Assembly (NCBI GenBank): GCA_008680965.1
Contig: NAKE01000001.1
Coordinates: 2,170,001-2,234,000 of the forward strand
Reading direction: 5' to 3'
Origin: Collinsella aerofaciens
GTDB lineage: Bacteria; Actinomycetota; Coriobacteriia; Coriobacteriales; Coriobacteriaceae
DNA: 64,000 nucleotides
The number at the start of each line of letters is the position of its first letter. The first letter of the stretch is position 1. A program made the position numbers and the translations under genes. Shown piece after piece: positions 50,538-59,875 of the stretch. The notes under the pieces were generated by a model. The model was not told where the DNA came from. It ran no database searches and was given only the letters and a program-made list of their open reading frames with translations.

Positions 50538-52214
50538 TTACGAGAGCGACGTTCTCAGCAACTCGTTGAAGAGCTTCGGGTTGCCCTTGCCGCGGCTCGC
50601 CTTCATGCACTGGCCCACCAAAAAGCCGATAACCTTCTGGTTGCCGTCACGATACTGCTGCGCCTGATCGGCACAGTTAGCCAGCACCTCGTCCACGATC
50701 GGCTGCAACGCACCGGCATCGCTCACCTGACGCATACCACGCTCGTCGACGATCTTGTTGGGGTCGTCACCGGTCTGGGCCATGGCCTCAAAGACCTCGT
50801 GCGCCTGGTTGGAGCTGATGGCATCGGTCACCAGCAGCTTGGCCAGCGCTGCTACCTGAGCCGGCGCGATGCCGGACTCGGCGAGCGACACGCCTGCGCT
50901 CTTAAGGTAGGCGATCATCTCGTTGACCAGCAGGTTTGCGACCGTCTGGGCCTCCTTGCCAGCCATACCGGCAGCGGCAGCCTCAAAGAACTCGGCAAAC
51001 TCGGGGTCGCCCGCGATCTGCTCGGCATCGGCCGCCTTAATACCAAAGTCGGTCTCAAAACGGGCGCGCTTGGCATCGGGCAGCTCGGGAATCTCGCCAC
51101 GGCAGCGGTCGATGAACTCGTCGTCCAGATCGAACGGCGCCAGATCGGGATCGGGGAACAGGCGATAGTCGTCGGCCGTCTCCTTCACACGCATAACCAC
51201 GGTGCGCTTACGGCTGGGCTCCCAGTGGCGGGTCTCCTGATAGATGATTCCGCCCTCCTCGAGCACCTCGGCCTGACGGCAAATCTCGTAGGCAAGGCCG
51301 TCGTGCAGGCTCTTAAACGAGTTGAGGTTCTTGAGCTCGGTCTTGGTGCCCAGCTTGGTCTCGCTGCGGCGGCGCAGCGACACGTTGCCGTCGCAGCGCA
51401 TGGAACCCTTCTCCATGGAGCAGTCCGAAATGCCCAGCGTCACAAAGATGCGACGGAGCTTCTCCATAAACAGGCGCGCTTCCTCGGGCGTGCGCAGATC
51501 GGGCTCGGTGACGAGCTCAATCAGCGGCGTGCCGCAGCGGTTGTAGTCGACGAGCGACTCGGCAGCGGCGGTAATGCGACCCTCGGCACCGCCCACGTGC
51601 ACCATCTTGGCGGCGTCCTCCTCCATGTGGATGCGCAGGATGCGGATGGGCACCGTGTAGGAACCGTCCTCGCGACGCTCGGGCATCTGCAGGTTGGACG
51701 CGTCGTAGCTGGCCAGATGGCCGGCGCGCTGGTTGCCCTCGCGCATGGTCGACGTCATGGACGTGGACAGGCCCTCGGCGTTGGCCGAGGCGCTCGCCAG
51801 GCTCTGGGCCTCGGCCTCGCCAAACGCGCAGTCGGGGCGCTCGGCGGCACCGCGACCGGTCACATCCAGGTCCAGGTGACCGTACATGGCAAAGGCGACC
51901 GGACCCTGCGTGGTCTGGAAGTTCTTGGCCATGTCGGGATAGAAGTAGTGCTTGCGGTAGAACATCGAGTGGCGCTGGATCTCGCAGTTGGTGGCCAGAC
52001 CCGCCTTGACGATGCTCTCGATGGCGCGTTTGTTGGGCACCGGCAGGGCGCCGGGTAGGCCCAGGCACACCGGACACACGTTGGCGTTGGGCTCGTCATC
52101 GTGGCTGAGCTTGCAGTTGCAGAACATCTTGGTATCGAGTGCGGTGAGCTCGGTATGGATCTCCAGGCCGATCACGGCCTCCCAATCCTGCAGGACCTCG
52201 GAAAGCTCCTTCAT
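50538..52214 (-). CDS. gatB: Asp/Glu-tRNA amidotransferase subunit B
   Basis: 558 residues. Kinase part of GatCAB, which converts Glu-tRNA(Gln) or Asp-tRNA(Asn) to the amide forms. WEAVIGLEIHTEL is at the N-terminus, CPVCLGLPGALPVPN with its zinc ligands near residue 45, and IRILRIHMEEDAAKMVH near 130. The C-terminal helical and YqeY-like domain ends the protein. Start codon overlaps the gatA stop (TAATG). Confidence 0.97.
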   Translation of the reverse strand: MKELSEVLQDWEAVIGLEIHTELTALDTKMFCNCKLSHDDEPNANVCPVCLGLPGALPVPNKRAIESIVKAGLATNCEIQRHSMFYRKHYFYPDMAKNFQTTQGPVAFAMYGHLDLDVTGRGAAERPDCAFGEAEAQSLASASANAEGLSTSMTSTMREGNQRAGHLASYDASNLQMPERREDGSYTVPIRILRIHMEEDAAKMVHVGGAEGRITAAAESLVDYNRCGTPLIELVTEPDLRTPEEARLFMEKLRRIFVTLGISDCSMEKGSMRCDGNVSLRRRSETKLGTKTELKNLNSFKSLHDGLAYEICRQAEVLEEGGIIYQETRHWEPSRKRTVVMRVKETADDYRLFPDPDLAPFDLDDEFIDRCRGEIPELPDAKRARFETDFGIKAADAEQIAGDPEFAEFFEAAAAGMAGKEAQTVANLLVNEMIAYLKSAGVSLAESGIAPAQVAALAKLLVTDAISSNQAHEVFEAMAQTGDDPNKIVDERGMRQVSDAGALQPIVDEVLANCADQAQQYRDGNQKVIGFLVGQCMKASRGKGNPKLFNELLRTSLS

Positions 52215-53728
52215 TACAGCTCGCCTCCCTTCCCGGCAAAATCGGACGCAACGGAAAGCGCGGGCGCACCCGTGGCGGCATCGGCAAAGCCGCGCTCCAG
52301 GGCGCGGGCAAACGTGAGCAGCTGACGGTCCTTAAACGCCGGACCCACCAGCTGGGCAGAAACGGGCAGCTGAGTGTCCTCGCCCAGGCCCAGCGGCACC
52401 GAGATGCCACCGTTGCCGCAAATGTTGAGCGAAATGGTGTACAGGTCGGAGAGGTACATCTGCGTGGGGTCGCTGATCTCGCCAAATTTAAAGGCCGTGC
52501 GCGGCGAGGCGGGCATGAGGATGGTGTCCACCTTGGCATACGCGGCGTCGTAATCCTGCGTGATGAGTGTGCGAGCCTTTTGCGCGGCGTAGTAGTACTT
52601 GTCGTACACGCCCGAGCTCAGCAAGTAGGCGCCGAGCATCTGACGGCGCTTGGCCTCGGCACCAAAGCCGTGGGCGCGGCTGAGCGAGCTCTGGTCGGAC
52701 AGGTTGGCGCAGCCCTCCTCCTGATAGCCGTAGCGAATGCCGTCGAAACGTGCCAGGTTGGAGAACGCCTCGGCCGGGCCGATGACGTAGTAGGCGGCGA
52801 TGGCGGCATCCAGGTGCGGCAGGTCGACCTCCACGAGCTCGGCGCCCTGGTTCTGCAGCTCCTGGGCAGCGCGCTGAACAGCGGCCTTGACCTCGGACGT
52901 CAGGCCCTCGGCCTCCATAAACGCAGGGATAATGCCCACGCGCTTGCCCTCGATGCTGTCGTTGAGATGCTCGGTAAAGTCGACAGCGCAATCCTGGCTG
53001 GTGCAGTCGTACGGATCGTGGCCCGCGCCGGTAAGCGCGTTCATGGCCAGCGCGACGTCCTCGACCGTGCGGCCAAAGGGGCCCACCTGGTCGAGCGACG
53101 AGCCAAAAGCAACCACGCCGTAACGGCTCACGGCGCCATACGTGGGCTTAAAGCCCACCACGCCGCACAGCGACGCCGGCTGGCGAATGGAGCCGCCGGT
53201 GTCCGAGCCCAGCGAGAGCGCGACCTCGCCCGCGGCGACGGCTGCAGCGGAGCCGCCCGAGGAGCCGCCGGGCACGCGCTCGGTATCCCAGGGGTTGTTG
53301 GTGCGATGGAACGCCGAGCTCTCGGTGGAGCTGCCAAAGGCAAACTCGTCCATGTTGGCCTTGCCCATGGGCAGGCAGCCGGCGTCGAGCATGCGCTGGA
53401 CGCAGGTGGCGGTGTAGACGCTCTGGTAGTCCCCGAGCATACGGGAAGCGCAGGTGGTGCGCGTACCCACGAGGTTCATGTTGTCCTTGATGGCCAACGG
53501 CACGCCCGCGAGCGGGGGTAGAGTCTCACCGGCGGCGCGGCGGGCGTCGATTTTGGCAGCAGCCTCAAGCGCGAGCTCGGGCGCCACCTGCAGAAATGCC
53601 TGGACTCCGCCCTCGCGCGCCTCGATGGCGGCAAGGGAGGCCTCGGCCACCTCGGTAGCGGTAAAGTCGCCGGCGGCAACACCCACGGCAATCTGGGCGG
53701 CGGTAAGGGAATCGAAGCTTAGCGCCAT
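52214..53728 (-). CDS. gatA: Asp/Glu-tRNA amidotransferase subunit A
   Basis: 504 residues, glutaminase of the amidase signature family that frees ammonia for GatB. The catalytic triad Lys (PLAIKDN, about 80), Ser (GGSSGGSAA, about 155) and Ser (GSDTGGSIRQP, about 178) is complete. One-base overlaps with gatC and gatB. Confidence 0.97.
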   Translation of the reverse strand: MALSFDSLTAAQIAVGVAAGDFTATEVAEASLAAIEAREGGVQAFLQVAPELALEAAAKIDARRAAGETLPPLAGVPLAIKDNMNLVGTRTTCASRMLGDYQSVYTATCVQRMLDAGCLPMGKANMDEFAFGSSTESSAFHRTNNPWDTERVPGGSSGGSAAAVAAGEVALSLGSDTGGSIRQPASLCGVVGFKPTYGAVSRYGVVAFGSSLDQVGPFGRTVEDVALAMNALTGAGHDPYDCTSQDCAVDFTEHLNDSIEGKRVGIIPAFMEAEGLTSEVKAAVQRAAQELQNQGAELVEVDLPHLDAAIAAYYVIGPAEAFSNLARFDGIRYGYQEEGCANLSDQSSLSRAHGFGAEAKRRQMLGAYLLSSGVYDKYYYAAQKARTLITQDYDAAYAKVDTILMPASPRTAFKFGEISDPTQMYLSDLYTISLNICGNGGISVPLGLGEDTQLPVSAQLVGPAFKDRQLLTFARALERGFADAATGAPALSVASDFAGKGGEL

Positions 53729-54039
53729 TACTCGCTCTCCCCCTCTCCCAAAATGGACGGCACGCGGAAGTAGCGGTCGCGCGCGCTGCCGGCGTTTTCG
53801 AGCGCGACGTCGAGCGGCAGGTCGCGCTCGGGCTCGCGCAGGTCGTCGCCCATCACGTTGGACAGGCTTCCGATGGGATGGAACGTGGGCTCCACGTCGG
53901 GCAAGTCATATTGCAGGACGGGCTCGAGCATCTGGACGGCGTCGTTCATGTAGGACGTCATCTGGGTGAGCTCGTCATCGGTCAGTGCGATCTTTGCGTA
54001 CTCGGCGATGCCGCGCACGTCTTTCTCGCTGAGTGCCAT
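53728..54039 (-). CDS. gatC: Asp/Glu-tRNA amidotransferase subunit C
   Basis: 103 residues from ATG 54039 (GGAAGGGAG upstream). Small linker subunit that wraps GatA: KDVRGIAEYAKIALTDDEL, then PDVEPTFHP and DRYFRVPSIL at the end. First gene of gatCAB. Confidence 0.93.
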   Translation of the reverse strand: MALSEKDVRGIAEYAKIALTDDELTQMTSYMNDAVQMLEPVLQYDLPDVEPTFHPIGSLSNVMGDDLREPERDLPLDVALENAGSARDRYFRVPSILGEGESE

Positions 54040-54223
54040 AGGCGCTCCCTTCCGCATAACAGTTAAACCGCTCTAGTATACAGGGCAACGCCGACTTGGA
54101 GCAGGTGCTTTACCCAAATGCAGCGAAAACGTAACGAGGGCGGCGGGCTGGCAGGCGGCGGGCTGGCGGTTCTGCAGCGAAACCGCACCGTCCATAGCGA
54201 AAACCGTCCCGCCCGCAACGAAG

Positions 54224-54284
54224 ACCATCACAACATTCGACGCTTTTCGCCAAAATCACGATTTTCATCGAATGTTGTGATGGT
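54224..54284. repeat. 17-bp perfect inverted repeat, loop of 27 bases
   Basis: ACCATCACAACATTCGA (54224-54240) and its exact complement (54268-54284). It lies between gatC and the sortase gene, in a stretch (54060-54340) without genes. Confidence 0.75.
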
Positions 54285-54297
54285 TTGGAAGTCCTAT

Positions 54298-54330
54298 CCA
54301 CCGCAAAGGTGCCTGTCCCCATTGCGGTGG
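54298..54330. repeat. 33-bp intergenic repeat, copy 1
   Basis: CCACCGCAAAGGTGCCTGTC and onwards to TTGCGGTGG; matches 63827-63859 at 30 of 33 bases. The two copies flank the pilus locus. The ends are complementary, so each folds into a hairpin. Confidence 0.8.
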
Positions 54331-54344
54331 TTCTGAAGAATGTC

Positions 54345-55280
54345 CTATGCCGAGGCCTTGGCCTTGCGGCGCTTGCGGATCGCGTGGATTACGATGTCCA
54401 GCAGCAACAGCACAATGGCTACGACCACAATGAGCACGGCGAACTCGCGCTTGCCCCAGTGGCGGCCGGCCAGCGACTTTTGCTTGTCGACGTCCTTCTT
54501 GTTGTACTTGGTGCGCACGCAATGCACCAGCAAGCGATGGTCGTTTACGCCGTAGGGCGTGCAGGTGACGAGCGTCACCTTGTCGGCGCCGGGCTCGATG
54601 GTCAGCGACTCCATCTCCTCGGGCAGCACCACCTCGGAGTCCACCATCTTGTAGGCGAGCGTCTTGTTCATGGTGTGCAGCAGCACCAGGTCGCCGGGCT
54701 CCAGCGAATGGATGTCGTCGAACATGCTCAGGTTGCGCATGCCCGAGTGCGCGGTGAGCACGCAATGCGTCGAGGTGCCGCCCACCGGCAGGCTCGTGCC
54801 CTCCAGGTGGCCGACGCCCGCCATAAGGACTTCCTCGCTCGTGCCGTGGTAGATGGGCATGCTCACGTCGATGGAGGGGATCTCGACCCAGCTCATCATG
54901 GGATCGCGGTCAAAGATGAGCTGCTGAGCGTAGGGCTCGATCTGGTCGGCGGGAAGCTCGGTGACCTCGCCGGCAAGTTGCTCGTTATAGGAGCGCGCCT
55001 GAAGCAGAATGCGTTCGCGCTCCTCTTCAGACAGCGCGTCCACGGTGCTGGACACGGTGCTGATCTGGTTGAACACGCCCGAGGCCTCGAGCCGGTCCAA
55101 GATCCACGGCCAGGTCATAAGGCCCACGCCAATAAGGATGATGACGATGGTGATGAGCCGGTCGGCCCAGCGCGGCAGCCGCTTGCGGCGTCTGGGCTTT
55201 GGTTGAGGTTTGGGTTGAGGGCTTGAGCCGCCGTTGGCCTCGGCGTTATTGCTCTTCATATGTTTGGTGCCCTGCACCAT
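54345..55280 (-). CDS. Class C (pilus) sortase
   Basis: 311 residues from ATG 55280 (GAGGAG upstream). Links pilin subunits through LPXTG-type signals. N-terminal membrane segment (LITIVIILIGVGLMTWPWIL), catalytic His in LTAHSGM, Cys and Arg in TLVTCTPYGVNDHRLLV, a DPMMSW lid motif near residue 125 and a second membrane segment at the C-terminus. This two-segment plan with a lid is that of class C. Separated from the pilin gene by about 1 kb holding a terminator and the putative toxin-antitoxin elements. Confidence 0.92.
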   Translation of the reverse strand: MVQGTKHMKSNNAEANGGSSPQPKPQPKPRRRKRLPRWADRLITIVIILIGVGLMTWPWILDRLEASGVFNQISTVSSTVDALSEEERERILLQARSYNEQLAGEVTELPADQIEPYAQQLIFDRDPMMSWVEIPSIDVSMPIYHGTSEEVLMAGVGHLEGTSLPVGGTSTHCVLTAHSGMRNLSMFDDIHSLEPGDLVLLHTMNKTLAYKMVDSEVVLPEEMESLTIEPGADKVTLVTCTPYGVNDHRLLVHCVRTKYNKKDVDKQKSLAGRHWGKREFAVLIVVVAIVLLLLDIVIHAIRKRRKAKASA

Positions 55281-55394
55281 CGCCAGTCACTCCTCTACAA
55301 CTCAAGTTGTCTAAACAAATAATAGCTGATTAGCGAACTCATGCGCCGAACAACGCAGCTAGACAGCATTGCTTGGCGCGAGCATGGGCCAGCA

Positions 55395-55650
55395 TTTGCG
55401 TTTTCAAAATGTCCCGAATCGGTTGGGCGATTCGGGATACAATGTCAATAGAAAACGACGCACCCCGCGTAAGTGTACGAGAGCGCGGGCGGCCTAGTTT
55501 TCTGGTTTTGTTAAATGCCCGGGATCCGACCCCCGGGCATTCTTATTTGCGCTTGTTGCGGCGCAAATGCCTTCTACCGTCCGCACCGCGCGTGCGCCTA
55601 CGGACCCTAAACCGAACCTCATACGAGTCAAGAAACGCGATGACGAACGT
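55395..55650. repeat. About 255-bp direct repeat, copy 1
   Basis: Matches 55878-56131 closely over its whole length with scattered changes. Contains hairpin TCCCGAATCG..CGATTCGGGA, a TACAAT box, the putative antisense RNA and the 3' part of the small membrane peptide gene. Confidence 0.85.
55450..55548 (+). ncRNA. Putative antitoxin RNA (type I system), copy 1
   Basis: A TACAAT box at 55438-55443 precedes a stretch that can fold (CCCGCG with CGCGGG) and ends in the terminator ATGCCCGGG (55515-55523)/CCCGGGCAT (55532-55540) plus TCTTATTT. The end overlaps the stop codon of the convergent toxin gene, so the RNA is complementary to the 3' side of that mRNA, as in TxpA/RatA. Start point and -35 box are uncertain. 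Confidence 0.55.
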
Positions 55651-55695
55651 GCCCACCGCCGCGAGGGCGGCGAGGGCGTTAAGGAATTTCAGCAT
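55543..55695 (-). CDS. Putative type I toxin: 50-residue membrane peptide
   Basis: ATG 55695 with a strong GGAGG 7 bases upstream. Residues 3-23 are hydrophobic (FLNALAALAAVGTFVIAFL), the rest is very basic (VRRRTRG, RRHLRRNKRK). Size and build match TxpA/BsrG-type toxins that insert into the cell membrane. Its stop codon lies in the terminator tail of the opposite RNA. No similarity to a named family was recognised; the call rests on architecture. Confidence 0.6.
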   Translation of the reverse strand: MLKFLNALAALAAVGTFVIAFLDSYEVRFRVRRRTRGADGRRHLRRNKRK

Positions 55696-55932
55696 TTGGG
55701 GACCTCCGATCGAGTCGTCGGCCGCCCGCGCACGGAATGCGTCGCAAGGGTATTTTACTGCGAGTGTATACACCCACAGCCGGTAAACGCGATTTTGACA
55801 AACATTTGTTCGATAGTTACAAACACGGTTCCTCATCCAGCGGAGCCTGGCCGCATTGTCCGCGTTTGCCCGACGTGTTTGCGTTTTCAGAATGTCCCGA
55901 ATCGGCGGGGCGATTCGGGATACAATAGCTAC

Positions 55933-56029
55933 AGGAAACGACGCACCCCGCGTAAGTACTTAGGAGCGCGGGCGACCAGTTTCCGACGTTGTTAAATGCC
56001 CGGGCTCCGAACCCCGGGCATTCTTATTT
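55933..56029 (+). ncRNA. Putative antitoxin RNA, copy 2
   Basis: TACAAT at 55921-55926; terminator ATGCCCGGG (55996-56004)/CCCGGGCAT (56013-56021) plus TCTTATTT. Kept although the opposite toxin frame is broken, so it might act on the mRNA of copy 1 in trans. Confidence 0.5.
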
Positions 56030-56131
56030 GCGCTTGTTGCGGCGCAAATGCCTTCTACCGTCCGCACCGCACGTGCGCCTACGGACCTTAATCCGAACCT
56101 CATACGAGTCAAGAAACGCGATGACGAACGT
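56024..56131 (-). pseudogene. Remnant of a second copy of the membrane peptide gene
   Basis: The C-terminal 36 or so codons (from GTFVIAFLDSYEVR to RRNKRK) are preserved, but the start and first part of the membrane segment are gone and an in-frame stop precedes the remainder. Confidence 0.65.
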
Positions 56132-56165
56132 ACCCGCATCGGACGGTGGAGGTTGGCTGCGTTAT

Positions 56166-56205
56166 CCCAAAAAACGGGGCAGACTCCAGTGCGAAGTCTG
56201 CCCCG
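56166..56205 (-). terminator. Terminator after the major pilin gene
   Basis: CGGGGCAGACT (56175-56185) pairs with AGTCTGCCCCG (56195-56205), followed by TTTTTTGGG on the minus strand. It would end or attenuate pilus transcription before the sortase. Confidence 0.85.
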
Positions 56206-56305
56206 AAAAGAGAATGGCAAAGCAAGAACGTGGATGGACGAGAAAAGTGTCCGCAAGTCTCATGGCCATCACATCCCACCTGCCAAAGGGATGGGTGAGC
56301 CAGCG

Positions 56306-58096
56306 TTACTCCTGCTCGGACTCCTCAGCCTGCTTACGGCTGCGGATGAGGTGCGCCACGCCGATGCACAGCACCGCGCCACCAGCAATCCAAGTGAAGG
56401 TCACGCCGTTGAGGCCGGTCAGCGGGAGGCCGGTGCCCTTCTTGTTCTGGATGGTGACGGGGATTTTGGTCGTGGTCACATTTCCACCAGTCGTAGGAGT
56501 GGCCATGCTGGAATTGGACGTCACTTTGAGCTCTTTAAGCGTGCCGTCTGTATTGTATTCAGGCGCCACCGTGATTTCGAAGTCGGCAATGGTGTTGTAG
56601 CCCGCAGGTGTCTTGCTCTCAGAAATCAGATATGTGCCTGCAACAAGTCCGGGAATAGAGACCTTGTTGCCAGCCTCCGTAGTTTCAAACGTGTAAGCGT
56701 CATTTACGTCATTACTGAAGCTGCCGTCTTGCTTCAACCATTTTTCAACGCAGTTATCGGACCCTTCCTTAATCATTTTGACCGTAAAGCCAGCATCGAG
56801 TTTCGCAGACGAGTTATCCGGGTCGATCTTAGTGACATCGAAGCCGAAGACGTAATCAGCGACCTTCTTCGATTCGGAAGTGCCGGTGCCGTTAGACATG
56901 GGATCGTTGGAGTAGACAAGCTTGACCTCGTTGGTGTTACCGGCAGCCGTGTATTCGGCATCGCTGGTGAGTTTAGCCTGATAGGTCACAACGACATTTG
57001 AAATGTCACCGGCTGCAATGCTGGCGTCGGCGGTGTCTACGATGGCCTTAAGGTCAGCAAAAGAGACCTTGAGCAATTCTGTCTTGGAATCCTTGGCCTT
57101 GGTCGCAGTTGCCGTATAGCCCTTGCTAGCATCATACTTGACCTCAGCATGAGTGCCGTCTTTTTTAACGATATAAACCTTAAGATTCATCGGGTTGCCA
57201 TTGGCATCCTTCACAACATCCAGACCTTTGCTCAGCGTATCCTGGAATTCGTACTGATATTTATCATACGAAGTAATATTGTCCGCTACGGTACCAGTCA
57301 GCCTGTAGTCGATTACCTGCCCAATCCAGGCGTCGCCCACGTTCTTCCAGTTATCCGTTTCAGCGTTATCGGCCGTCTTGCCCTTAGTGTCATCGAGAAT
57401 CTGCTTATTGACCGTAGGAATGCTGGTCTTCTCGGTAACCTCTACATCGCCGGCGCCCACGACGGCATAAATCGGCGAAGTAGCAGTATTCTTGCTGCCG
57501 GTCGTCGACTCATCCGAAGCCAAAGTGTCCGCGTCAGTCAGAAACAGGTAATAACCAGATTTATCGAAAGAAACCTTGGTATCCGCCCCAAACGAAGCCA
57601 CTCCAACGCCCGTCGGGTTAGTCGGAGTGACATTCTTCGCAACCAGTCCAGCAAGCATATTGAGCAAATCGGTGTCTTTGAGAACCGTCGTATTTGTGGT
57701 CCCGGTAATGTTGGCAGTCAGCCAATTGGCAACATCCTGCGGGCTGGCATCGGTTTTCAGATCGTCTGCTTTATCTTTATTATAGTCGTTGATGGCCTTA
57801 ATAATGGCTTTTTGCGTCTGGTCATTAACGCCAGTTGCCCACTTAACATTCGAAACGACCTTGTCAGTCTTGCCAGTCTTGCCGCTCTCATCCACGACAT
57901 CGGCCTCGAAAATCTGGTAGGCCTTGTACTTCACGCTGCCATTATTGGCATTCTTGTTGATGGTGATGCTGTTGGCCGGAGCCGCCACATTCTCAGCAAA
58001 CGCCATGGTCACCGGGGCCATGACGCCGCCGAAGCTCAACGCTGCTGTGAGGCCGGCGGTTACTGCCAGGCGTGCGATGTTCTTGCTCATACTCAT
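56306..58096 (-). CDS. Major pilin, LPLTG-anchored, isopeptide type
   Basis: 596 residues from ATG 58096 (AGAGGAAAAGAAG upstream); an in-frame ATG at 58162 would put a hydrophilic stretch before the signal. Signal peptide to about residue 35, ending AFA. Repeated Ig/Cna-B-like domains follow, with FDVTKIDPDNSSAKLDAGF and LISESKTPAGYNTIADF near the end: the Lys and Glu needed for an internal isopeptide bond. The sorting signal is LPLTG with a membrane segment and basic tail. Backbone pilin polymerised by the class C sortase. Confidence 0.9.
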   Translation of the reverse strand: MSMSKNIARLAVTAGLTAALSFGGVMAPVTMAFAENVAAPANSITINKNANNGSVKYKAYQIFEADVVDESGKTGKTDKVVSNVKWATGVNDQTQKAIIKAINDYNKDKADDLKTDASPQDVANWLTANITGTTNTTVLKDTDLLNMLAGLVAKNVTPTNPTGVGVASFGADTKVSFDKSGYYLFLTDADTLASDESTTGSKNTATSPIYAVVGAGDVEVTEKTSIPTVNKQILDDTKGKTADNAETDNWKNVGDAWIGQVIDYRLTGTVADNITSYDKYQYEFQDTLSKGLDVVKDANGNPMNLKVYIVKKDGTHAEVKYDASKGYTATATKAKDSKTELLKVSFADLKAIVDTADASIAAGDISNVVVTYQAKLTSDAEYTAAGNTNEVKLVYSNDPMSNGTGTSESKKVADYVFGFDVTKIDPDNSSAKLDAGFTVKMIKEGSDNCVEKWLKQDGSFSNDVNDAYTFETTEAGNKVSIPGLVAGTYLISESKTPAGYNTIADFEITVAPEYNTDGTLKELKVTSNSSMATPTTGGNVTTTKIPVTIQNKKGTGLPLTGLNGVTFTWIAGGAVLCIGVAHLIRSRKQAEESEQE

Positions 58097-58204
58097 CTTC
58101 TTTTCCTCTGCTTTCTGCTTGATTCCCATTCGATCAATCATCATCTGTCTGTGTCTTAGCATCTACTTCGCTACGTCTCGCCCCGCTCTCTGTGGGGCTG
58201 CCAG

Positions 58205-59875
58205 CTACTCTTTATGGCTGCCACCTCCCCGCCTGACCAGGAGCGCGACCACGATGAGCGCGGCTCCGGCGACCGCTGCGGCAGTCGCGGCGTACATTGC
58301 CATATCGCCAGTCGAGGGCATAAAGCCTCCGGTGGTAATGCTAGGGGGTGTGCCGGTGGGCGTGTTGATGAGCGACGCCTCCAGGCTGCCCGTCGACCCG
58401 TCCGCGCTGTCGGCGCGCAGGGGCGACTCAGCCGTGATGGTGAGTTTGGGCTTGGCGGCGGCCACCTGGTCGACGTCCAGGCCCTCGGCCTTGACCGTCA
58501 CGCAGCGTGTGCCCTCAAAGGCGGTGTAGCCCTTGGGCGCCTTGAGCTCGCGGACCTCCAGCTTGCCCGAGTCCACGCCCGAGACGGTCACGCGGCCGTC
58601 CTCGCCCGTGGTGACGGTGGCCTTGCCTTGCGCATCCCACGTGCCGTCGGCCGCCAGTGTGCGACCGCGGTCATCGGCGATACTTAGGACCGCCCCGGCA
58701 AGCGGCTTGTCGCCGTCGCTGCCGCGCTTGGTGAGCGCGAGATCCCAGGTGTAGGCGCACGCATCGTCGCTCGGCGTGCTGGTGAAGCCGGCGTCGCCGG
58801 ACTGATCGGCAAGGGGAGAGCGCGGGTAGCGCAGGTAGACCTCGTTGGGGTTGCCCTTCGCGATGCCGTGGTTGCATGCGCTGTTGAGCGGCGCGTTGTA
58901 CACGGCGACCACGCGGGCACCCGCGGTGAAGGCGTCGGCCCCGCCGAGCGCGGCGATCAGGTCGCCGGTGCGCACGGTGAAGGTCTTGCCGTCGGCCGCT
59001 ACCTTGGTGGCGCACTGGGCCGTGATGTCGGTCCAGCCCTTCGTGGGCTCGGTGCCGGCGCGGCCGTCCTTACCGGCCGAGACGGCGTCAAAGCCGCCGT
59101 CCGTGCCCGCCGCCACGTACACATGCATGCTCGCGGCGACCTTGGAGGGGTCGAGCCCCGCGCCCATGGTGTCGACTAGCTGAACCGCGTAGGTGTCGTA
59201 GGCGGCAAGGCCCGCCGGGACCGTGGCCGAGAGGCGCCAGTACAGGTCGTCGGCGACCGTGGCGTCGGCGGCCTTCTGCCATGCGGCGGTGCTGTCCTCC
59301 AGCACGTGCTTGGCGACCTTGGGCGTCGCCGCCTTGGGCTTGACGGTGACGGCGCCACCGCCGACCAGGGCCATGATCGGCGCGGTGCCGGCCTCGCCCT
59401 GGGCGATGGCGTCGTCGGCGGCGACGATGAGCCAGTAGCCGCAGGACAGCTCGGCCGTCGTGCCCGCGTTAAGGGCCACGGACACGGCGCCAGAGCTCTG
59501 AAGGGAACGAGCGAGCTGTGCGCTCAGCGCGCTCGTAAGGTGGGAATCGGTGTTGAGCCACTCGGCAGCTTCCTGCGCGGTGGTCTGGGAATTGGGCATG
59601 CCAGCGCTGTGCAGCACGGGCAGGACGGCGTCGCGCACGGCGCCGCTTGCCCAGACGAGGTCGGTGGCGATCTTGGCGTCGTTGTCGCCGTCGACGACGT
59701 TGGCGTTAAAGATCTGGTAGGCGTCGTAGCCGCTCGCCACGGTGCCGCTCACCGTGATGGAACCGGTCGAGGTCGGCGCGGCCTGCGCGGAAGCGGGGAA
59801 CACAACCGCGCAGGTGCCGATCAGGAGGGCAAGCAGCGCAAACAAGATCGGGAAGGAGCAAACTTTCTTATTCAC
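58205..59875 (-). CDS. Minor pilin or basal subunit, MPSTG-anchored
   Basis: 556 residues from GTG 59875, overlapping the adhesin stop by 8 bases (GGGAGG upstream). Signal peptide ending in ASAQA. The N-terminal layout (ITVSGTVASGYDAYQIFNANVVDGD) parallels that of the major pilin; a Cna-B-like domain with LEVRELKAPKGYTAFEG lies near residue 455. The sorting motif is MPSTG in place of LPXTG, then a membrane helix and RRGGGSHKE. Likely incorporated at base or along the fibre. Confidence 0.85.
   Translation of the reverse strand: MNKKVCSFPILFALLALLIGTCAVVFPASAQAAPTSTGSITVSGTVASGYDAYQIFNANVVDGDNDAKIATDLVWASGAVRDAVLPVLHSAGMPNSQTTAQEAAEWLNTDSHLTSALSAQLARSLQSSGAVSVALNAGTTAELSCGYWLIVAADDAIAQGEAGTAPIMALVGGGAVTVKPKAATPKVAKHVLEDSTAAWQKAADATVADDLYWRLSATVPAGLAAYDTYAVQLVDTMGAGLDPSKVAASMHVYVAAGTDGGFDAVSAGKDGRAGTEPTKGWTDITAQCATKVAADGKTFTVRTGDLIAALGGADAFTAGARVVAVYNAPLNSACNHGIAKGNPNEVYLRYPRSPLADQSGDAGFTSTPSDDACAYTWDLALTKRGSDGDKPLAGAVLSIADDRGRTLAADGTWDAQGKATVTTGEDGRVTVSGVDSGKLEVRELKAPKGYTAFEGTRCVTVKAEGLDVDQVAAAKPKLTITAESPLRADSADGSTGSLEASLINTPTGTPPSITTGGFMPSTGDMAMYAATAAAVAGAALIVVALLVRRGGGSHKE

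Larger units (their letters stand above)
55878..56131. repeat. About 255-bp direct repeat, copy 2
   Basis: Second copy of 55395-55650, 482 bases further right. Upstream hairpin, TACAAT box and terminator are all kept. Confidence 0.85.
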
